In this document: one piece after another, positions 1 to 7,922 of the stretch
Layout: every line of letters begins with the position of its first letter
Position numbering within the stretch: the stretch's first letter is position 1
From: Haloprofundus salilacus
GTDB taxonomy: Archaea > Halobacteriota > Halobacteria > Halobacteriales > Haloferacaceae
Direction of reading: 5' to 3'
Length of the DNA stretch: 64,000 bases
NCBI RefSeq assembly: GCF_020150815.1
Contig: NZ_CP083723.1
Coordinates: forward strand, 124,001 to 188,000
Translations under genes and position numbers: made by a program
The notes under the pieces: model-generated
What the model was told of the DNA's origin: nothing
Databases searched by the model: none
What the model saw: only the letters and a program-made list of their open reading frames with translations

Positions 1-150
1 CTTCTACGGTCAACAGCGCGTGCGCCAGCCCCTTCTGCTCGCGCTGGTGTGCGTAGTAATGGGGACGCCCTGCACCTCGTCGCCGTAGTAGCTCATGACC
101 TTCTCCTTCTTGTAGCCGACCACGACAATTATCTCAACCGCGCAGAACTC
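1..150 (-). pseudogene. Fragment of sugar-1-phosphate nucleotidyltransferase, frameshifted
   Basis: Read on the minus strand this encodes the middle of an NTP_transferase domain: VVVGYKKEKVMSYYGDE, then GVPIT, then after a one-base slip near position 58 YAHQREQKGLAHALLTVE. These match the GYk...yfGD and HQreqkGLahAl motifs of glucose-1-phosphate uridylyl/thymidylyltransferases. The residues upstream (about 150-225) do not resemble the N-terminal LAAGxGTRL region, so the start of the gene is missing. It is a truncated and frameshifted relic that continues off the left edge. An AglF-type role in N-glycan sugar activation is only an inference, helped by a UDP-glucose dehydrogenase remnant at 883-1002. 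Confidence 0.75.
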
Positions 151-302
151 CGGAGGCAGTTTAGATACCCCGTCTCCGTTCGGTGGTTGACTCACCACAA
201 ACCGGTCCTCGAAAGTCAGGGTCACGCGTTATGCTCTGAGAATGCGTAATCTACTTGATTCGAACGCGGTACGCACGTACCACTCCCGAGTCGGTGGAAG
301 CG

Positions 303-908
303 ATGGTCACATACGAGACGGAAGAAGTCGGACAGTACGAGAAGACGACATCGATGGACGGTCGATTCTGGCAGCTCAGCGCGCTCGCTGCGATTCTCGG
401 CGGAGTGCTCGTCGCGGGGGTCGGCCTCGCGCTGTTCACCGTGTTGAACGAGGCGGAGTTCGTCTACGCCGATCCACTCGGCGCTATCGGGTTCCTGCTG
501 ATTATGGCCGGACTTCCGGCGTTCTACCTGCGCGAACGCGACTGGTTCGGGAGAGTTGCGCAACTGACCTTCGCGATGATCACGCTCGGAACCGTCGTGA
601 CCGCGGTCGCGTTGCCGGTAGCCATCTACGGTCCAGGCATCGCCTTCCTCGGGTTTGTCTTGGGATTCTTCGTTACGGTCGTCGGCGCCTTCGGGTTCGG
701 CGTCGCGAGGCTCCGTGCCGACGTCCAGCCGCGACTCGAAAGCTGGCTCTTCGTCGCCGCGTTGCCGGTCGGGCTCCCGCTCGCGTACGGCTTCACGACG
801 TACGTGATGGGAGAGGGGGCCGACCCGTGGGCGGGACCGATGGTGTTCTTCGGACTCGCGTGGGTCGTCTTCGGCCAGCGACTGGAACGAACTCGCGGCG
901 CTCGATGA
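303..908 (+). CDS. Uncharacterised six-helix membrane protein
   Basis: About 201 residues. A short polar N-terminus (MVTYETEEVGQYEKTT) is followed by about six hydrophobic segments, for example LAAILGGVLVAGVGLALF and FLLIMAGLPAF. I recognise no family motif. ATG 303 is preferred over TTG 255 because the extra 16 residues are not acidic and look non-coding. The last codons (FGQRLERTRGAR) overlap the UDP-glucose dehydrogenase remnant in another frame, so the natural C-terminus may have been altered at an old recombination point near 885. The product is probably an inner-membrane protein of unknown function. Confidence 0.65.
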   Translation: MVTYETEEVGQYEKTTSMDGRFWQLSALAAILGGVLVAGVGLALFTVLNEAEFVYADPLGAIGFLLIMAGLPAFYLRERDWFGRVAQLTFAMITLGTVVTAVALPVAIYGPGIAFLGFVLGFFVTVVGAFGFGVARLRADVQPRLESWLFVAALPVGLPLAYGFTTYVMGEGADPWAGPMVFFGLAWVVFGQRLERTRGAR

Positions 909-1002
909 GGCATTCGACGCGATGCGCTCGCCGATCGTCGTCGACGGCCGCCGAATCATCACACGCCACGACGGCATCGACTACGAAGAGATGACGCGGT
1001 AA
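883..1002 (+). pseudogene. C-terminal remnant of UDP-glucose 6-dehydrogenase
   Basis: This frame reads NELAALDEAFDAMRSPIVV, then DGRRIITRHDGIDYEEMTR and a stop. The xxMxxPxVVDGRRI signature is the C-terminal end of UDP-glucose/GDP-mannose dehydrogenases (AglM-like in haloarchaea). The preceding catalytic and Rossmann parts are absent and are replaced by the membrane gene at 303-908, whose last codons overlap in a different frame. With the nucleotidyltransferase fragment at 1-150 this suggests a lost sugar-nucleotide (uronic acid) cluster. The call rests on about 38 residues only. Confidence 0.6.
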
Positions 1003-1202
1003 ACTCGATCCCCTGAACCCCTGTCAGAACCGCTGACGACGCCGACCGGCGTATGGTCGAATTCGGAGACGTACGTAATTCGTCTACCGCCGAATCATCG
1101 GTGACGAACGCTGTCCTTTCGAGACTCGCGGAATCACCGCTCCCAGTCGATCAAAGCAGTACCCAAACAGATATTTATGGTTGATTGAAAATTCAAACCA
1201 AC

Positions 1203-2438
1203 ATGGATATCGACGAACTGCTCGAAGGATACACCGGGCGGACGCGAGCGGAACTCACTGCCCACCTCGACCGGCCGGAGGATATGGTCAACCTGCTGGC
1301 GGACATGGAGGGCGACGCCCTCCCCGAGGACTTCTTTACCGAAGTGACGAACGTCCGCCTCCACTCGGACACGGTGCTGCTCTCGATGGTCGACCGCCGA
1401 CTGAAGCATCTCCAGTACTCCGAGGAGGTCGAACAGTCGGACGGGGCGTTCGTCCAGATGGAGTTCACCGAACGCCCGGACGGCCACCCTGGGACGTTCG
1501 AACATCGCGAGTTCAAAACGCCGACGGAACACTCCTTCGGCACCTGCACGGCCTGCGAGGGGTCGCCCGTCAGCGACTGTTCGAGCTGCGACGCGACGGG
1601 CGATTCGGAGTGCGAGCGATGCGACGATGGGGCGGTGCCCTGTGGTCCTTGCGAGGGGACAGGCACGCTCACATGTCCGGTTTGCAAGGGCGACGTGACC
1701 CTCGAATGTGAGACGTGCGATGGGGAGGGACATCTCTCTCGGTCCGTCCCCTGTTCGTCGTGTGACTCCTCTGGGTCGGTCACGAGCCGCGAAACCTGCA
1801 CGAACTGTCAAGGCAGTGGAAGTCTGACCGATGCCGACGGGGAGTCAGCTCGCTGTCCCAACTGCCGGGGCCGCAGCACCGTTTCGGTCACGCGGGCGTG
1901 CACCTCCTGCAACGGCGCCGGCCAGCAGACGATTCAGAGCGCGTGCCCTGACTGTTCGATGGGGCGCGTCGACTGCGAGAAGTGCGACGACGGCGAGGTT
2001 TGGTGTCGGGTGTGCGAGGAGACCGGCACGCGTGAGTGTCCGGACTGCGACGGGACGACTGAGGTTCCCTGTCAGAACTGCGAGGGCGACGGCACCCTCA
2101 CCTGCGAGACCTGCGACGGTGACGGAGAGACGCATCAGTACGTGCTCGTCCACGACGCGTACACTGTGAAAACCGAGGAGACGCAGTTCGGGTCGCTCCC
2201 CCACGGAATCGAAGAGGCCGACTGGAAGCAGTTCGACGCCTGCACTATCAATGCGGACGACGGTACGATTTGTCGCGAGGTCACGCCGTCGGTTGCCGCG
2301 ATTCGAGAGATCAGATACGACTACGGTGAACAGACGTTCAACCTTCGACAGATGGGCGAAGAGCTCTACTACACGCGGGTCCCCGAACCGACCCGAGAGG
2401 GGCTGTTCAGTCGCCTCCGGAGTCGGTTCACGGGGTGA
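1203..2438 (+). CDS. DnaJ-type CxxC-rich zinc-binding protein
   Basis: About 411 residues from ATG 1203 (TTG 1185 is the alternative). After an acidic N-terminal region of about 110 residues come about 16 CxxC motifs, many in CxxCxGxG form (CETCDGEG, CTNCQGSG, CSSCDSSG), as in the DnaJ zinc-finger domain but expanded roughly fourfold. A C-terminal domain of about 110 residues has no cysteine cluster. There is no J-domain in this protein. The neighbour on the opposite strand is a J-domain protein, and the two genes overlap by 11 bases at their 3' ends. A chaperone-linked or thiol/zinc role is inferred. Membrane segments are absent, so it is probably cytosolic. Confidence 0.8.
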   Translation: MDIDELLEGYTGRTRAELTAHLDRPEDMVNLLADMEGDALPEDFFTEVTNVRLHSDTVLLSMVDRRLKHLQYSEEVEQSDGAFVQMEFTERPDGHPGTFEHREFKTPTEHSFGTCTACEGSPVSDCSSCDATGDSECERCDDGAVPCGPCEGTGTLTCPVCKGDVTLECETCDGEGHLSRSVPCSSCDSSGSVTSRETCTNCQGSGSLTDADGESARCPNCRGRSTVSVTRACTSCNGAGQQTIQSACPDCSMGRVDCEKCDDGEVWCRVCEETGTRECPDCDGTTEVPCQNCEGDGTLTCETCDGDGETHQYVLVHDAYTVKTEETQFGSLPHGIEEADWKQFDACTINADDGTICREVTPSVAAIREIRYDYGEQTFNLRQMGEELYYTRVPEPTREGLFSRLRSRFTG

Positions 2439-3519
2439 AGAGCACCCACACGAGGGCGAGAACGACGAGCGCGGCGACGACGAGGCTGAGTCGGCGCCGA
2501 AGGAACCCGTTCGAGGGTGTCTGTTCGACGCGGTAGGTCGAACCGGTTTCGACGTCGGCTTCGATCGCGTCGGCGTCGTATTCGCGTTCGGACGCGTACG
2601 CGACCATGTCGATACCGGGAGGCCAGCCGCGAAGCGAGGCCCACCCGTCAGAGAACTCCTCGTGGCCGAGCGTGTCGTACCACGCCCTAAGCCGGGGGTT
2701 GTCGAGAATCTCGAAGGCCTTTACGTACCCCTGATACTGTGTTTCGCCCTCGATGGTCGCGCGGTCGGTCGACGAGAACGCGTCGTCGATCTCCGCGAAC
2801 CGGTCGTGAATCTCCGTCTGCGTCGCCTTCGGGTCGACGCCGAGGCGGTCGTAAAACTTGCCGGCTGCAGTCGACGTCCGAGCCGTCGCCTGCGAATCCG
2901 ACTCGGCTGCTGCATCACCGCCTTGAGGGGCTGATCGGGCCGTGCGAGCCGCCCGGGACGAGCCCACGCCCCCAGCGGTCTCCGATGGACCTCGCGCTCC
3001 GGGGTCGCTCTCGTCGAGGAAGTCCTCGCGCCACCGCTCCCAGTACGCGTCCTCGTCGTCCGACTCCCCGTCGCGTTCCATCGGTCGGTCGTACCGGCTC
3101 CAGTCCGTTCGGTGCGCACCGCCTCCGGTTTCGTATTTCGGACCGCGGTGGGCGGTCTCCTTCTCGTCGTCCGGTTCCGGGTCGTCCACGAACAGGCTGC
3201 TCGGGTCGTCGACGTTGTCGGGTCGGTGTTTCTCGATCCAGGCGTCCACATCGTAGATACCGCCCCCGAAGTCCCACCACTTCTCGAACGTCCGATGCCC
3301 GTAGGTGGGTCCGAGTTCGGTGAGCGTCTTTTCGTACTCGTCCCGGAAATCCCTGAGCACACCCCGAGCGTGGACCAACTCTCGCGTCAACTCCCGCGCG
3401 TCCGATTCGCTTCGAACGTCGGGGTGCGTCTCGAGCAGTTGCTCGCGAAACCCCGCCTTGATCGCCGCGTACGAGGCGTCTCGGTCGACCCCCAACTGCT
3501 CGTAATAGGTGTCCACCAT
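2428..3519 (-). CDS. J-domain protein with C-terminal membrane anchor
   Basis: 363 residues. An N-terminal J-domain (YYEQLGVDRDASYAAIKAGF) has its HPD motif at residues 32-34, so it could stimulate DnaK. A long acidic, glycine/serine-rich linker follows. A second J-like segment (FYDRLGVDPKATQTEIHDRF, about residues 222-290) keeps the helix pattern but lacks HPD. The C-terminus is one hydrophobic helix (LSLVVAALVVLALVWVLF) ending three residues later, as in tail-anchored proteins. The 3' end overlaps the zinc-finger gene, which carries the domain missing here; together they look like a DnaJ split over two convergent genes. Confidence 0.85.
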   Translation of the reverse strand: MVDTYYEQLGVDRDASYAAIKAGFREQLLETHPDVRSESDARELTRELVHARGVLRDFRDEYEKTLTELGPTYGHRTFEKWWDFGGGIYDVDAWIEKHRPDNVDDPSSLFVDDPEPDDEKETAHRGPKYETGGGAHRTDWSRYDRPMERDGESDDEDAYWERWREDFLDESDPGARGPSETAGGVGSSRAARTARSAPQGGDAAAESDSQATARTSTAAGKFYDRLGVDPKATQTEIHDRFAEIDDAFSSTDRATIEGETQYQGYVKAFEILDNPRLRAWYDTLGHEEFSDGWASLRGWPPGIDMVAYASEREYDADAIEADVETGSTYRVEQTPSNGFLRRRLSLVVAALVVLALVWVLFTP

Positions 3520-3534
3520 GACGCGTACCAGTAG

Positions 3535-3546
3535 TTTATATTATAA
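3535..3546 (-). promoter_or_regulatory. TATA box of the J-domain gene
   Basis: On the minus strand TTATAATATAAA lies about 16-27 bases before ATG 3519. This is the spacing expected for a leaderless haloarchaeal transcript. The rest of 3520-3957 (438 bases) shows no gene. Confidence 0.5.
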
Positions 3547-3953
3547 GTATGTTCTGTAGATATCTTCGGCGTCGGCCGTCTCGGGAGTGAGGGAGACGCC
3601 CGAAACGAGCGGCCCACTCGCGACTGCGACGATGAGGACGGAGAGACGAACTGCTACGCCCGACGCTTGCAGGGTTGCGAACTATCTAGCCACGTGATAA
3701 ATGCGTCGGGGCGTAATAACAACCATCCTAGAAGATTAACCTATTGACACCATGGTTGCGTAGGTGTGCCAGAACGCGTATACTCCGGCGAAATGGGCCT
3801 CTTTCCCGCATAGAGCGTCTTCATGCTCTGCGAGAAGACATTCTTGCTCTGCCTGAAAGTCGGTCGACGGTCCTTCGCTGACGCCGACACATTGTTATAG
3901 TTTCAGCCGAATCCACTGAGTAATGACTACTCACCCTACCGTGTTCTCGACCC

Positions 3954-3960
3954 GGAGGTG
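3954..3960 (+). promoter_or_regulatory. Ribosome binding site deciding the CHAT start
   Basis: GGAGGTG lies 6 bases before GTG 3967. The in-frame GTG at 3958 overlaps this site and would leave no room for it, so 3967 is taken as the start. Confidence 0.55.
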
Positions 3961-3966
3961 GTCTCC

Positions 3967-6033
3967 GTGACGATACGGTTCGGGTGCGCCGACGACGGTG
4001 ACGGAATCGAAGTCGTCGACCCGGTGGAGCGGCACCGATACCTGCTGGAGACGTCCGGAAACGTCTCGCTCTCGACTGCCGCCACCGACGAGTTCCGCTT
4101 CCCCGTCGACGCCGTGGTGTCGTTTCGGACATCGTCGCTGACTCTGCCGACGGTCGTTCCCATCTACGTACGTGACACCGACGGGACGATGCTGGCTCAC
4201 GTCACTCCCTCGGAGTCGCTCTCCTTGTCGGCCGGTGAGTACGCCGTCGAACTCTGTACGCCCATCAAGATGTACCTGCGCGTCACGAGCGAACTCACCG
4301 TCGACCGGACCAACCAGCGTCTCGACTTCGGCGGTGAGACCACCGTGGCGCTGGGTGCGCGCTCTCACCACGAACATCCAGCGGGAACTATCACCGTCAC
4401 CGACTCCGTCGACGACGTGATGCGCGCTGTCTCGCTGTTCGGGTCGGCGCTGAAGACGACGACGCCCGAGCGTGCGTATCCAACACTTCGCGGACATCCA
4501 CCGACGGTCGAGTTAGGCGACTCGTTCGAGGCCCCCGACGACATCGTCGCCCCTGAGACGGGCGTCCACATCGAATTGCCACACGAACTCTCGTACGTCT
4601 ATGCGGCCGCACCGCTGGCGTACTATCTTGGCGCGCGCATCGAACCCGGCCCGGTACCGCGACTCGTGACCGACGCAGGCTTCGAACACCGACTCGACAC
4701 AAGCGACGGCGTCGAACGCGAACTCGAACGCGTGCTGCGGCATGTTTTCTTCCTCGACTGCCTCTGTCGGACCGAAGGGCTGTACCCCGTCGAACTGCAC
4801 GAACGCCGGGAGGTCGAAGCGACCACCGACATAGACTTCAAGCGACTCTACGGGCTTCCGTCCGCCGAGCGTCTCGAAGCGTACCTCTCGATTCCGTACG
4901 CGGAACTCGAACCGCACCAACCGGAGTGGAAACTCGTCAGCCACGTCGCACCGACAGCACAGAGCGCGGAACTACTGCCGTTTCTCGTCGACGACCTCGC
5001 AATCATCCGCACGCCCACGAGGGAGGAAGCATCGACCGCACCGGAAATACAGGTCAATGCCGTCGAGGAGTTCCTCCGCGACGGCGACGACTTCACTCGT
5101 GGGGCGGCTGCGCAGTCGTCGTCGATGGAGTTCGTCGAACCCGAGTCCGCAAACTCCGTCGAACAGGCGTGGGTCGGCGATGGAGCGCCTGTCGGGGCGA
5201 ACAAAGCGACCATCGAGGCGTACCGCAATCGCTTAGAGCGCACCGCGGCCGACGACGACATCGACATCGTCGTCGTCTGTAACGACTCCCAGATGGTCGA
5301 GGAACGCGACGATATCGACCACGTGTACGGTTCGCGCGAGGAACTCCCGTTCGACGTGCAGATCCACCGCTCGCTCACTACCGACGAGTTAGCCGATGTA
5401 CTCCACACGCAGACGGAGTTCCTCCACTACATTGGCCACATCGACGACGGCGGATTCGAGTGCGCCGACGGTCGCCTCGACGCACGCGAACTCGACGACG
5501 TGGGCGTTGACGCGTTCCTGCTGAACGGCTGCACCTCCTACGAACAGGGACTCTCGCTCATCGACGCGGGTGCCATCGGCGGCATCGTCACGCTGTCGGA
5601 CGTCATCAACAGCGGCGCGGTGCGCATCGGTTCGACGCTCGCCCGACTACTCAACGGCGGGTTCCCGCTGTCGGTGGCGCTCGAGATCGCCCGCGGCGAG
5701 AGCATCGTCGGCAGTCAGTATGTCGTCGTCGGCGACGGCGGTATCTCCATTGCTCAACCAGAGAGTGGAGCACCGTTCCTCTGCGAAGTCAAGCGTCAGG
5801 GAGAGGATTACGAAATCGCTGTTCATGGATATCCAACAGATAAGTTTGGTATGGGGAGTTTGATGATCCCCTACATCTCCAATCAGCAGCAATACTCTCT
5901 TCCGTCGAGTAACCCACAGACACAGGTAGTTTCAGCAGAGGAACTATTCGAGTTCTTCTGTCTCGAAGACTTACCAGTTCGGTTCGAGGGTCAACTTCGA
6001 TGGAGTAATTCTATCGAACGCTACGAGATTTAA
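3967..6033 (+). CDS. CHAT-domain (caspase-like) putative protease
   Basis: About 688 residues. The C-terminal third has the two-part CHAT signature: FLHYIGHIDDGGFEC (His 487 and 491) and, 31 residues after His 491, FLLNGCTSYEQG (Cys 522), followed by a conserved-looking GAIGGIVTLSDV strand. CHAT proteins are cysteine proteases related to separase and caspases; in bacteria and archaea they often act in defence or regulated cell death. The first 450 residues match no domain I know. No signal peptide or transmembrane segment is seen, so it is probably cytosolic. The last ~95 codons (from about 5745) are clearly more AT-rich. The gene ends in TTAA, shared with the stop of the convergent membrane peptide gene. 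Substrate and trigger are unknown. Confidence 0.75.
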   Translation: MTIRFGCADDGDGIEVVDPVERHRYLLETSGNVSLSTAATDEFRFPVDAVVSFRTSSLTLPTVVPIYVRDTDGTMLAHVTPSESLSLSAGEYAVELCTPIKMYLRVTSELTVDRTNQRLDFGGETTVALGARSHHEHPAGTITVTDSVDDVMRAVSLFGSALKTTTPERAYPTLRGHPPTVELGDSFEAPDDIVAPETGVHIELPHELSYVYAAAPLAYYLGARIEPGPVPRLVTDAGFEHRLDTSDGVERELERVLRHVFFLDCLCRTEGLYPVELHERREVEATTDIDFKRLYGLPSAERLEAYLSIPYAELEPHQPEWKLVSHVAPTAQSAELLPFLVDDLAIIRTPTREEASTAPEIQVNAVEEFLRDGDDFTRGAAAQSSSMEFVEPESANSVEQAWVGDGAPVGANKATIEAYRNRLERTAADDDIDIVVVCNDSQMVEERDDIDHVYGSREELPFDVQIHRSLTTDELADVLHTQTEFLHYIGHIDDGGFECADGRLDARELDDVGVDAFLLNGCTSYEQGLSLIDAGAIGGIVTLSDVINSGAVRIGSTLARLLNGGFPLSVALEIARGESIVGSQYVVVGDGGISIAQPESGAPFLCEVKRQGEDYEIAVHGYPTDKFGMGSLMIPYISNQQQYSLPSSNPQTQVVSAEELFEFFCLEDLPVRFEGQLRWSNSIERYEI

Positions 6034-6170
6034 GGGCCAGAGACCCAACCACCTGCCGCCGCCGCCGCGTTTCCTGCCTGCGAGAGCAGCAGCATCAACG
6101 TGAAGACGACACCGATCATTCGAGGGTTGTTCGCGAGGTAGTCCGCCATTGCAGAGTCGTTCTGGCTCAT
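6030..6170 (-). CDS. 46-residue membrane peptide convergent with the CHAT gene
   Basis: ATG 6170 follows a purine-rich GGGGG and a TATA box. The product has a polar start (MSQNDSAMADYLANNPR), one hydrophobic helix (MIGVVFTLMLLLSQAG) and a small-residue tail (NAAAAAGGWVSGP). It resembles, from memory, very short haloarchaeal proteins with an NPRMIG...LLLSQAGN core grouped as a DUF (possibly DUF7503); this is not verified. Its TAA and that of the CHAT gene lie on opposite strands of the same TTAA at 6030-6033. It could be a pore-forming or signalling peptide, or a protease substrate. An extended start at 6224 is less likely, since it would place the TATA box inside the gene. Confidence 0.7.
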   Translation of the reverse strand: MSQNDSAMADYLANNPRMIGVVFTLMLLLSQAGNAAAAAGGWVSGP

Positions 6171-6202
6171 ACTACAGGGGATGCCCCCCGAGACAATGAA
6201 TT

Positions 6203-6210
6203 TATTTAAA
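6203..6210 (-). promoter_or_regulatory. TATA box of the 46-residue peptide gene
   Basis: The minus strand reads TTTAAATA, centred about 36 bases before ATG 6170, and predicts transcription starting near 6180. It argues against translation starting at 6224. Confidence 0.55.
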
Positions 6211-6404
6211 CACTTCTCACACAAAAATCAATAATACAATATCAGTATATTGGAGGAATAACTCTTCCGCCGCTTGTCACGACCGCTACCGGGTTACTGT
6301 TTACCACGGGGGTATGTGATTCTTCCGCTCGTTCTCGCACGGCGAGCAACTACAGTCCTCTCCGACGATATCGCTTTTTACCGCCTCTTACGCACCTCCT
6401 TGTG

Positions 6405-7754
6405 ATGGGTGGTGGAGACACAGTCCCCGAGGCGGACCGGTACGCCGGCCGTCCCACTCGGCGACGACTGATGGAGATCGCGCGGTTCTTCCTCAAAATC
6501 GGTCTCGTCGGGTTCGGCGGCCCGCTCGTCCACATCGCGATGATGGAGGACGAACTCGTTGGTGAGGGGAGCCGTGAGTGGCTCGACGAGACACGGTTCA
6601 TGGAGGCACTCGCCATCTGCAACACGCTGCCCGGTCCCGCGTCGACGCAACTGGGCATCTTCATGGGCTGGGTTCGCGGCGGACTCGCAGGCGCGTTCGT
6701 CGCCGGTGTGACGTTCATGGCACCGACATTTCTGATCGTCGTCGCGTTCTCGTACGTTTACTTCGCCTACGGACAACTGCCCTCCGTCGAAGCGGTGTTC
6801 CGCGGCATCAACCCGGTGGTAATCGGTCTGATCGCGGGCTCCGCGTACTCGATGACGCGAAGCGCACTGAGACAAGGGAGGGCCGATTTCTCGTTTTCGC
6901 TCGGCGGCGAGAAGTGGCGGGTCGACTATCTCCTCTCGGTACTCCTAGTCGGCGCACTCGTGGCGACGGTGCTCGTCGCGCCGAACCCGGTGCTTGAGTT
7001 CGTCGTCGCAGGGTGTATCACCGTCCTCGTCTATCGCACCGAGTGGGTTCGCGCGAACCTCGGCCGCGTCGCCACGGTTGGAGCGCTCGCGACCGTCGCT
7101 GCCGTTCTCTACGGATTCCGCGACGCACTGGTTGGAAGTCTTCGACAACTACCCCTTCCCGCGACGCTCATCAGCGCATTCGCGGCGCTCTGGGCGAACA
7201 CGTGGGTCAAACTGTTCCTGTTCATGTTGTACACGGGGTCGTTCATCTACGGCGGGGGGCTGGTGCTCATCCCGTTCATCGAGACGTACGTCGTCGGCGA
7301 GTTCGGCTGGCTCACAGCCAGAGAGTTCGTCGACGGGATTGCTATCGGGCAGTTGACGCCCGGACCGGTCGTGATGACGACGGCGTTCGTCGGCTACGCA
7401 CTCTTTCTCCCCGAGGGCGTCGGATGGGCCGTTGTCGGCGCGTTCGTCGCGATGGTCGGCGCGTTCGCGCCGTCGTTCGTCTTCGTTGTCGCTTTCTTCC
7501 CGTACGTCGCTCGCGTGCGCGAGAACGAAGTCGTCAAAACCGCACTCCTCGGCGTCAACGCCGCCGTTGTCGGCGCGATTATCGGCGCGACGGTGTCGCT
7601 GTCGACGGAGGCGATTCTCCTCGGTTCGACAGTCGGGACGGTGTTCGCCGCCGGACTCGCCGTCGCCGCGTTTCTGCTCTTCGTCCGCGGCGTCGACGCG
7701 GCGTATCTCATTATCGGCGGCGGCGTGTTGGGTCTCGGCTTTCTGCTGTTCTAG
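6405..7754 (+). CDS. chrA: Chromate transporter, CHR family (long form)
   Basis: About 449 residues. The N-terminal CHR domain has the family motifs FLKIGLVGFGGPLVHIAMM and NTLPGPASTQLGIFMG. A second copy has LFMLYTGSFIYGGGLVLIPF and IGQLTPGPVVMTTAFVG. This duplicated architecture is typical of proton-coupled chromate exporters. About ten to twelve hydrophobic segments are visible, so it is an integral membrane protein. ATG 6405 directly follows an alternative GTG at 6402. It is convergent with the phosphate transporter gene at 7923. True substrates in archaea can differ from chromate. Confidence 0.9.
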   Translation: MGGGDTVPEADRYAGRPTRRRLMEIARFFLKIGLVGFGGPLVHIAMMEDELVGEGSREWLDETRFMEALAICNTLPGPASTQLGIFMGWVRGGLAGAFVAGVTFMAPTFLIVVAFSYVYFAYGQLPSVEAVFRGINPVVIGLIAGSAYSMTRSALRQGRADFSFSLGGEKWRVDYLLSVLLVGALVATVLVAPNPVLEFVVAGCITVLVYRTEWVRANLGRVATVGALATVAAVLYGFRDALVGSLRQLPLPATLISAFAALWANTWVKLFLFMLYTGSFIYGGGLVLIPFIETYVVGEFGWLTAREFVDGIAIGQLTPGPVVMTTAFVGYALFLPEGVGWAVVGAFVAMVGAFAPSFVFVVAFFPYVARVRENEVVKTALLGVNAAVVGAIIGATVSLSTEAILLGSTVGTVFAAGLAVAAFLLFVRGVDAAYLIIGGGVLGLGFLLF

Positions 7755-7922
7755 CTCTGCTGAAACCCTTGGAGAGTCACGCATCTCATTTCCTGTGGCG
7801 GACGTCTCGTGCTTGAGGGCGCGTGAGGACGTCACCAGATTCGGACGTGTCTTGGCATCCTCGTAGTTCGGGCTTGAATCGTAGAGACGGCCACTCTTGC
7901 GCAAATCGAGCGTCTTCCTCAA
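7755..7922 (-). other. Possible coding relic between two convergent transporters
   Basis: The minus strand is open here (for example RPNLVTSSRALKHETSATG) without a start of its own or a recognisable family. It looks like decayed sequence rather than a gene. No clear terminator is visible. Confidence 0.25.

Noticed and set aside
6030..6224. Longer 64-residue form of the membrane peptide starting MCEKCLNKF.
   Set aside because: The TATA box at 6203-6210 would lie inside it, and the extension is Cys/Lys-rich, unlike the conserved-looking core.
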